NCBI GenBank assembly: GCA_026874595.1
Contig: CM049308.1
Location: 79,654,124 to 79,718,123, forward strand
Direction: 5' to 3'
Length of the DNA: 64,000 nucleotides
DNA from: Sipunculus nudus
Lineage: Eukaryota > Annelida > Sipuncula > Golfingiida > Sipunculidae
The number at the start of each line of letters is the position of its first letter. Positions within the stretch are counted from its first letter, which is position 1. This document shows, piece by piece, positions 56,031 to 64,000 of the stretch. Both the position numbers and the translations under genes were made by a program. The notes beneath the pieces are model-generated. The model was not told the origin of the DNA. It made no database searches and saw only the letters and a list, made by a program, of their open reading frames with translations.

Positions 56031-57308
56031 GACAGGCACGTTTCGGTACCGTTGGACCTACGAATCCGAAATTCGGCATACAGTTAGAGGTCCCTATGTT
56101 CTCCTACCAAACCCGAAACTGGGTGTCTATGACTTTGTTTCTTCGATAAATTAAGAAAAAACTTTAATTTTAATAAAAAGTTACTTTCACGCTTCAGGAC
56201 TGCCTAGTGTACATACAACTTATCTGTTTTACTTTATATTTACCATAAATATTCCCCTATATAATTCCTATGTACATGCCAGAAATTAGGTCAGTGTTGA
56301 GTAATTTGTAAAAGTTATGGGCCCAAACCTTATGCACTTTGTAAAAAAAAATGAGGAAAGACATTTAATTACTTACCACAATAAATGTAAAAGATAGGGG
56401 CTTATTTTCAGGAGGTAAGGTAGGTAGGTAGTTATAGGTAGTTAATAGCATAAAATAAAATTGGAAGCCTAACTTTTGCCTAATTTTGACCATGGCACTT
56501 TTTATCCTGTAAGTACATTTGATTTAATTTTTTTATAGTAAGTACACATATGGACGTTATCTGTAAACCTTTGAAATTTGAAAATTAAAGCTAAAAAATA
56601 GACTATTTATTGAAGTTTTTCAGAGGCTGTAATGTATTTACATTTTAAAGAACCAGAACACCCACTTCTGGTCACTACAACCTTGCCTGGATAACCTTAT
56701 TAGTGATGCAACACTGGCAGAGCATCCCTCTGTCACCGATGTAGAACTATTTTAATGCATTCATAAATACATTGATAATATTATTTTAATAATCATTTAT
56801 TTCAATTATATTATTTAAAAAAATTTCAGATGATACTATTAGTATTTTTAAAATTAAATTATATTTGGCCCATTAATTACAATTTATTTTTTTATAAATA
56901 GTAAAACTCTCATATCATTTGTGCTAGTGCTACTCTTGGGTATTGGCAACTTGTAAGTATTTGAATAACAGTTAACTCCTTTGTGAAAAGCATGATAATT
57001 ACCATGACTTATAGTGGATTTTTTTTTTCAAATACTTCTGCTGCAATGTAGATAAAGTTATCAGGCCAAGTCAAACCTGTGTGACAATAGCACTCCTTTT
57101 CCAAATGTAAATAACATAAATGACATCAGCCGTCTTCCCTCTCCAAGGATTTGATCAAAATCTTTACATTACTTGAGTTAAACTCCATCATTCTCATAAA
57201 TCAGCTTATATTACCACGCAAAACCAACATGTGTCTACTCCTTCTTCCAATTCATATTTTATTATCATAAATAGCAGCTGAGCGCCGTGACCCATGGGTC
57301 CCTTGTTT
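56031..57308 (+). repeat. AGCTCAGCTG repeat family, copy 3 (5' end replaced)
   Basis: It begins inside the family consensus (GGCACGTTTCGGTACCGTTGG), immediately after the TTAA of the preceding composite element. It ends with CAGCTGAGCGCCGTGACCCATGGGTCCCTTGTTT. The 60-80 bp of the 5' terminus seen in copies 2 and 4 are missing. Confidence 0.8.
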
Positions 57309-57775
57309 GAGTAACGGTATTAAAATTTGACAGTTTTAGATTGATGATATGCCAAAATATTCTCTAGATTTATATAACGTTGTATATACGTGGTTTCTAT
57401 AACTCTTTCTAGAATTGCTAAGATTATGTTATAAACAGTGTGGATTTATACTATTTAGTAAAATTTAGGTATGTAGACCTAACAAACCTGTATTGAAGGA
57501 ATGGTTTAAATATTGACTTTGTAATTTATTTGCCTTGTGATCCCCAGATAAGAACAATATGAAGACAGATGGCCTGGGTCACGGAGCTCAGCTATCTATT
57601 AGGGCTTTAAAATTCTAGCATAGCTATATTGAATGATTTAACATGCAAATCTAAATCATTATGAAACATGGAAACAAAAAGGAGCCAGAGATCAGCCCAG
57701 TAGTTTTAAGTTACAGGTGTGTGAAATTAACTGAATTCTCTCAATTAGTTGGTCTATCTGTTTGACTAAACGAAA

Positions 57776-58979
57776 ACAAGGGAGCCATTGGTCACGGCGT
57801 TCAGCTGATTTTTGTAAAATGCAGAATGTACTAACACATATTTCTATTTTGTTATACATATAAGCATTTGAAATGCTAAGAGCAAATGGCCTTGCTATTA
57901 AGCGACAATCAAATACAATATATATGAATGCAAGACAAATACTACATGTGCACTTTTTGGAAAACATCAAAAATGCAGGAGCCTCTCAATGTCAAATACT
58001 AGTATTTGTAAAACTATTTGTATTTCAACTATGTGAATGTAATATGTGTTTAAAATACCCACTGGGAAAAGCTGAAGCCCTGTAAAATATAGAAAAATGA
58101 AGAAAGTGGAGATGAGCTGTTTTATAATAATACATATTCAATTTATTACCTGAAATAAAACACTGTAAAAATTAGAATTGTACATCTTCAAATAAGAAGA
58201 AGCTAAATATAGAAAGTATATATTGTATTCTGTAATATTTACCAGAAACCATTTAATCATTCAACAAGGAAAAAAAAAGATATGGGCCTAAGAGTTATGC
58301 CAAAGGATATATTTGATAAACAAAAATTGTGTAAATGTAATTAATAATTCTAAAAACAGTTTCAAGATATGACCAGATGCGCTAAAGATTAAATTCCAGG
58401 AAAGTTTGCCCAAATTCATGATTAAGGGTACCAGTTGTTTGCATGGCAAGAGGTATTAATGGAATGCTCCACACTTTTATAGCAATACATCACTTTGTGG
58501 GCACAATTAAATTAATATGTACTTTAATCATTGTAACCCCTTTAATAATAATAATTAAATTAAATAATTCCAATGTTAAGTGGTTAAATATATTTTCTGA
58601 TTTTTTACAAAGTGCATTATGTTCGGGCCCATATTGAAATTACTGACCTTATTCCTGATACGTACATTGCAAATGTATAGCGAAAAGGGTATCTTTAATA
58701 TGATCAAAAACAATATTAGTGGTTTTGATATAAGGCAGTCTTGAAGTATATAACAATGTGTTTTTAATGGAAAATTGAGGTTTTTCCTTAATATCTCGTA
58801 GGAGCGAAGTCCTATAGTTACCTAATTTTCGGCATGGTAGGAGATTTTGGGGACATCTAACAATATTCTAAATTTTAGATTCATAGGTCCAACGGTTTCA
58901 AAATGTGCCCTTAACGGCCGGACAACAGAGAAAGGTCCACGACTATAGCTCAGATGGCTTACAGTCAGCTGAGCTAAAG
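57776..58979 (-). repeat. AGCTCAGCTG repeat family, copy 4, inverted
   Basis: On the - strand it starts TTTAGCTCAGCTGACTGTAAG (58978 downward) and ends GCCGTGACCAATGGCTCCCTTG near 57776. Internal blocks match copy 2: ACCGTTGGACCTATGAATC, TGTTAGATGTCCCCAAAATC and GGGCCCGAACATAATG. It is about 1.2 kb, so it has an internal deletion relative to copy 2. Confidence 0.85.
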
Positions 58980-60430
58980 ATTAACAGACTTAATTAGATA
59001 CTAGTATTATACTGCATGCTGGTTTTAGTGGACATGTTTTGCCAGTTGGTACCCATGTAATTATCATAAAGCTATCCATATCAACATAAAAATCAAATTC
59101 CTTGAGAACCAATGCATAATTATGATGAATTAAATAGTTGCCCTTTGTGTTAAATTATTACTGAAAATGACCTGACTCGTGATATCTCACAAATGCTGGT
59201 CACATGCTGAATAAGTGCCCATGTGCTCAGATAATAATACACGCATAGCTGTTATCTGTCAGTATAAAATTAACCAAATTAAACTTGCAAAACTATTAGT
59301 TTAAATTTATTTGTTTGAATCTGTTTCTTATAAACACATTTGACTTAAATTTGACTGGGCTAAAATACAATCAGTTTAAAGAATAACTAGTCTATTATTG
59401 TTATCAGCTGTTGTTTAACAAAGAAATCCTAAAGTAATGGAATGCATATGGATTGTAGAATGTTGATGGATCACCACAGCTACATGTTTGGTTATATCAA
59501 ATACATGATTAAGATATGATAAAGTGAGTAACAAAGGATAGGGTTTAATCACAATTATACCACATGTACTTGTTACTATTGATGAGTTTGCCATCCACAT
59601 TCTGTGACTGGAGTCAGCTGTTAATGAGACATTACAGAAGCGCTATTTGGTTGGGAGGGGGACCTTAGGGGACATACTACATTACATCCCCCCCCCCCAT
59701 ATTGACAAATAAAAGAATGGCATTTTGCCATAAAACAGTTTTTTTTAGAAAAATGTGTAAAAGTTTCCTCAAATATTTAAAGAGTGTATAATCTTTCAGA
59801 AAAAGCTTATAACTAACTTAACACAATGACTGATTATATGGCATGATTCACTCTTTTCCGTGGCATTGTGCATGGGACCCAATTATGAAAGCAAAAATTA
59901 AATGATCCATGCAGATTTCGAGAACTTAAACAAGAACTTGAAGTTTTATTGTGAAACAACCAGCTACGGATCCAAGGTGTTTTTTTTTTGTTTTTTTTTT
60001 TGTGGGGGGGGGGGGGGGGGTGTTTCTCAGGGGATGTTTGCTTCCCAAAGTATTTTTATAGGTCAAACAATTTAATATATTGTTGGTTTCTGAAGCGAGA
60101 ATATTCTTAGTTATTTTACATCCAATTTGCTTTAAAATGCTGAAATTTTGAAAAATTTATGACAATGTTCCCGCATTGAAGCAGGAGTTCACCCCGTCCA
60201 CAACCGCTCCCAAAGTGCAAAAGGAAATTGTGCCCCTGAGATAATATAATTTTTAAATCTCATATGATTACATAATTATTTCTGCAAGAACTAGAATTAA
60301 GTTAGATGGACGCTTTGGATCAAATAGATCATTAAATTATACAATAATATGATGTAAAATGTAGTATTTAAAAAAAGTAAGTTGTATAAAATGATTTAAT
60401 TAGTATATAGTAATTGATGTTAATTGATAT
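58980..60430. other. Stretch without recognised gene
   Basis: AT-rich sequence with C- and G-runs at 59688-59699 and 60003-60021 and a T-run at 59980-60001. No supported gene or conserved element was seen. Confidence 0.5.
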
Positions 60431-60444
60431 GGGATATGCCCGCA

Positions 60445-60487
60445 GTCACGTGAAAAGGGTGATATGTAGCAAGTCACGTGAAAAGGT
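60445..60487. promoter_or_regulatory. Pair of E-boxes in a duplicated 15-mer
   Basis: AGTCACGTGAAAAGG occurs at 60445-60459 and 60473-60487, each with the palindromic CACGTG E-box, 28 bp apart. They are 100-140 bp upstream of the ATG at 60588. The region is locally GC-rich and looks like a proximal promoter. Another CACGTG occurs in the LTR-like segment at about 61395. Confidence 0.45.
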
Positions 60488-60587
60488 AACGCGCGATAGG
60501 GGTGAGAGCAGAGCTGCAGCATTCGGCCAGCAGCACAGCAACAGAAAGCAGCTTAGATTACGTAGTACAAACGTGTACACAGTGACC

Positions 60588-60880
60588 ATGCCGGGCGATG
60601 AGAGTGACTCTCGGGAAGAGGGACCAACCATAACGCCCGCCGACAGAGTATTCTCTTGGGCTAAAGACAATATATGATCGACCTGATTACAGTAGACAAT
60701 CTGTCAAAACTTGGCTTTACTTCACTGGACGCTCTGGAACTCCTTCAACCAGAGGATATGACCGCTGAAATTCCTCGCGGTCAGAAGAGGTTAGTCATCA
60801 TGGCTGCCGTGTCACGTTTACAAACAACAACGTCACAAAATGTAGCATTTTTTTTAAAAGTAAGGTGTATGAAATTATAA
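60588..60880 (+). pseudogene. Short SAM-like open reading frame broken by a frameshift
   Basis: The ATG at 60588 (context GTGACCATG) opens MPGDESDSREEGPTITPADR and reaches VFSWAKDNI before TGA at 60675. A second frame starts at the ATG at 60674, overlapping as ATGA. It reads VDNLSKLGFTSLDALELL, then EDMTAEIPRGQKRLVIMAAV. Together they resemble a sterile-alpha-motif helix bundle (W near helix 1, LGFTSLDAL, GQ-RLI near helix 5). The simplest reading is one domain with a one-base frameshift. Such domains occur in short invertebrate proteins and in some retroelement gag regions. A GTAAGG that could be a donor follows at about 60860. I do not recognise a specific gene. Confidence 0.4.
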
Positions 60881-60928
60881 ATCATTTAAATCTTTGTAAC
60901 CTTATAACAATATTATTTCAATCGTTTT

Positions 60929-61087
60929 ACATTTCAGTCAATGTGCCAAATAAACTGACTGATTTTTCAGTCAATTTGTAAAATGCCGGACAAATTTTAG
61001 TCATTTAATTAAGTGCCTGAGAGAATCAGGAAATTTGTAAATTGACTGAAATGTATAAAGAATGAAATACAATTTACAAATTGACTG
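60929..61087. repeat. Two interleaved perfect 15-bp inverted repeats
   Basis: TACATTTCAGTCAAT at 60929-60943 is inverted at 61041-61055. CAGTCAATTTGTAAA at 60968-60982 is inverted at 61073-61087. The arms alternate (a, b, a', b') and share the CAGTCAAT core. It is probably the remnant of a small element with repeated ends. Confidence 0.75.
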
Positions 61088-61279
61088 ATTGTACACAATG
61101 ACTGTAACGTTATATACTTAACAAATTTTTAGGTAATCCATGTGCACATTATTTAGAAATTTGCGCTTCTGTATGACCTTCACTCAGTATAGACAAATAT
61201 ACTGGACTTTCATCACTGTCAGTCTTATTTTTTAAAAAAATCCTTGACCAAGTCTTTGCAGGATCACATTAATATATGC

Positions 61280-62298
61280 TGTTACAGGTGCTCTATTATG
61301 TGACACGGGCGTAACTCGTGTTGTTGTTACATTCCGTACTGGTTGAAATTTCGTTGTCATGTGGGCCTTGAGTTTTCACGCCTGGTAGTGGGTCACGTGA
61401 TCAGCCTGGTATGTGTAGACACACGGCTATGTCTTTCTAGAGAATTCCTGAAACGCATGTTTACTGTGGAGTAGGGTCCTTTGTAGACTGTTCGAGAAGT
61501 AGAAGGTTCCCGGCTTAGGGTGTGAAGGTATATAAAGGGCTGTATTTTAGAACCAGGGGGCAGACAGCAGAGCAGATACCAGCGGACGCAGAAGCGTGTA
61601 AGATTCTGAGATCTTATCCGACGAATGCCGCAATTATAGATATTTCAAGAACTTTCCTGGATTTTACACACTATACTTCAGTTTACATTCTGTGTTGTTG
61701 CAAGAACTTTCCACTGGACTGTCATTCTCCGAGAGCTTACATTCAAAGGACTTATTTTGGTGACACTGATGGTATTCAGGTATTGTACCATTATCTTTCT
61801 GTGTGATCATATTGACTGGTTGCTATACCGTTGTTTCACTGTATAATTGTATTGATTTAGTGTATTGTATTGTTAGGATTGTTTTAGGAATAAATTATAG
61901 TTATTTGTTAACAAAAAACCACCGACTTCTTTATTCATTCCCCTAGACATTTCCCGCTGCCTAGTGTTGCAGAATCTGATTTTTTTTATTTCCATTACAA
62001 AATTTGTGTTCATCACGCATACGTGATCTGTTTATATTAGGTTCCGTAACAATGCTTATGTTTATTTGATATGTTTCATTGTTTGTCAAACTGATCAATG
62101 TATAACTGTTGAAGTCAATTGACTGATATTTTGAAACTGTTTTGGTGGTCAAAATGAATCAGAAATATGCATGTTTTTGGTAATTTGCCCAGTAAATATT
62201 GAGTATTTGGGCACAGCGATTGAGTGATTTGACTTTTTTTTGGTATCAATAATAATTTGATGATACAGGTACTTGAATTTAGCACCTGTTGGTAATTT
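61280..62298 (+). mobile_element. LTR-like segment of a Ty3/gypsy-type element
   Basis: This segment, just upstream of the gag remnant, has promoter and polyadenylation features in LTR order. They are a TATATAAA box at 61529-61536, an AATAAA signal at 61889-61894 and a primer-binding-site-like TGGTGGCAGCAC at 62299-62310. The left edge TGTTACAGGTGC (61280) partly mirrors GCACCTGT at 62282-62289. An alternative right edge is TTCCGTAACA at 62043-62052. The second LTR would be outside the window, so the limits are provisional. Confidence 0.5.
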
Positions 62299-62660
62299 TG
62301 GTGGCAGCACTGGATGAGTGGACACAAATGTGCATGTTTATTATATGTGATTAATGTACTGAACCTTTAATTTGTTTAGAGGAACTATGCCTATATATTA
62401 GAAAGGCCTGAGTAACAATAAAGATTTTATACTCTGAATCTGGCACAACAATTTAACCTAGATGTTTATGAGTCTGGTGGCTTCAACTTAAAAGTTTATA
62501 GTCTCCGTGACCACAAGTTTCATCATGTTTTGTTGAAGAGAAACAGAATATATCATCGTTGTGTGGTATGATTATTGGTGACAGTTTATTGAGCATTGTA
62601 TTTCTGGAGAGTTATTGACAATGAGGAAGATATAGTGTTTGAGTAAAATAACAGTTTAAG

Positions 62661-63809
62661 ATGACACAACAACAGACGTCACAAGTGGACTTGTTTGTGA
62701 CTTCGGTCGTCGCGACTCCAATATTACCAGTACAGTCAACAAAGACTGAAAGGGGACAACAAGCCAGATTCCGTAATCCATGTATTTAAGGTCAAGGTCA
62801 GGTGAATGATGGAATAAGTTCATGCACTGATTCCGCTATTATACAAATAGAGGATGATGATATGCCATTACCTAGAGATCAGATAAACCTGACATTGAAT
62901 GCACAGGGGTCAAGGTCACCCCAGGGACAGACATAAGGCCACAGAGTATGTGACTTGCCATTTATGACACCACAAAATAAAAGTGATGACCTAAAACCGA
63001 GAGGTCGTAAAGAACCGGAAAAATATGACGGCGGAACCACTGAATGGGAGGACTATGTCCGCCATTTTGAACTAGTTGTGAAGTGGAATCGCTGGGATGA
63101 TGACGAAAAGGCTTTACAACTGGGTGCCAGTTCAACTGGGCATGCACAGCTAGTAATAGGTGACCTTACTACTGAACGGTGTGAAAACTATCGAGAACTA
63201 AATTTCGCGTTAGAATCGAGGTTTGCACCCAAAGACCGTAAAACAGCATTTAAAAGCGAGTTCCGAAAGCGGAAGCAACAGAGAGGTGCAAACTTACGAG
63301 ATTACGAGTATGCATTGAGGCGTCTAGCGAGTCATGCCTATAGTGCAATCAGTTATGATGCATTGCAAAAGCTTGTAATTGAACAGTTTATCTTATGTCA
63401 AGAACACGGAGAGCTACAAAAGCACGTGCATTTCGCTTGCCCAGCTACGCTCGAACCTGCTCTGACAGCCGCAGTCGAGTGTGAGTCGGTTGATTTTCGT
63501 GACCCCAATGTACCAAACTTAAGTAAGCCAAGGTCAGCCAAGGTCAAGGTCGGAATTACAACTGAATCTAGTCGGTCACCTGCTAACATTGAGAGATGTA
63601 GCCAGTCATCACCAGTCAGTAGTCTGACCATGTCGCCCCAGATAATGACCCCTGGCCAATGCCAACGATCAACAGGTGGGAGAAAACAGCAATTTGAGTC
63701 TGACACATGCTTTTATTCTGGGGAAACTGGACATTTCAGGCGAAATCGCCCCCACCGTAGGCGCCGGAGGGGATATACCACAACTCCAAAGGCGCTCATA
63801 ACCCCATAG
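62661..63809 (+). pseudogene. Ty3/gypsy-type gag remnant
   Basis: One frame runs from the ATG at 62661 to TAG at 63809, with in-frame TAA stops at 62787 and 62934. The uninterrupted part after 62955 carries a retrotransposon gag core: EKYDGGTTEWEDYVRHFELV, then LGASSTGHAQLVIGDLT, LESRFAPKDRKTAFKSEF and ALRRLASHAY. Near the end a CCHC knuckle is damaged: CFYSGETGHFRRNR has Ser and Arg where the second and fourth metal-binding Cys should be. No protease or reverse transcriptase is seen before the window ends. The stops and lost Cys argue for a decayed copy. Confidence 0.85.
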
Positions 63810-64000
63810 CGCAGTAACCACCAGCGGCACCCACGTATCCTGGATACACACTACAGCCTCTGTGTTTTGACAATGATCACCAAGCTTGAATGCCGAGATA
63901 TGTGCCAATACCAACTATCTCGCCACAGGTATACCAGTATGGGTATACGCCCAGAGTCGGATTAGGGAAGGGCATAAACCTTCATCTGCGACACCTGCGC

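Noticed and set aside
61522..61806. 94-codon open reading frame downstream of the TATA box
   Set aside because: It lies in the R/U5-like part of the LTR segment, has no recognisable domain, and is best explained by chance.

Overview
The window is nuclear DNA from an invertebrate animal, most likely a mollusc or another lophotrochozoan. It is AT-rich, with small conserved exons separated by kilobase introns with GT...AG boundaries. The transposable-element debris (CR1/L2-like LINE, Ty3/gypsy-like gag, tRNA-derived SINE with an RTE-free short body, many foldback/MITE-type elements) is of the kind common in bivalves and gastropods. No prokaryotic or organellar features were seen. The species assignment is an inference from overall character, not from a marker gene.

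Three conserved genes can be read exon by exon. (1) Pellino, a FHA/RING-like E3 ubiquitin ligase of the Toll/IL-1 receptor pathway, lies on the + strand (3108-16487, seven exons). It is complete except for the first short coding exon, which is probably upstream of the window. (2) Actin-related protein 2 (ACTR2, Arp2/3 complex) lies on the - strand (42383 down to 31874). All eight coding exons are present and predict 393 residues with no frameshift. (3) Neudesin (NENF, a cytochrome-b5-like haem/steroid-binding domain secreted protein) lies on the + strand (42552-47641, four exons, 162 residues). ACTR2 and NENF are head to head with only 168 bp between their start codons, so they probably share a bidirectional CCAAT/ETS-type promoter. 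Pellino and ACTR2 converge across about 15.4 kb without a recognisable gene.

The rest is repeat-rich. The Pellino introns hold a 53-bp minisatellite, two copies of a ~400-bp interspersed repeat, and MITE/SINE fragments. The ACTR2 introns hold a decayed duplicate of the 5' end of exon 2, a TTAA-flanked element, a 145-bp tandem repeat rich in AGGTCA half-sites, a foldback element with palindromic ends, and a 300-bp MITE. The region 48.9-60 kb is almost entirely transposon-derived: a degenerate LINE on the - strand, four copies of a 1.2-1.9 kb repeat family with AGCTCAGCTG-type ends, and a composite of nested inverted and direct repeats around GGTGTGAAACCGCC termini.

The right end carries a short SAM-like open reading frame broken by a frameshift (60588-60880) behind two E-boxes. 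It is followed by an LTR-like segment (about 61280-62298) and a Ty3/gypsy-type gag with two in-frame stops and a damaged zinc knuckle (62661-63809). Any pol region would lie beyond the window. I found no convincing undescribed multigene system. The most unusual items are the element structures and the partial exon duplication listed under findings.
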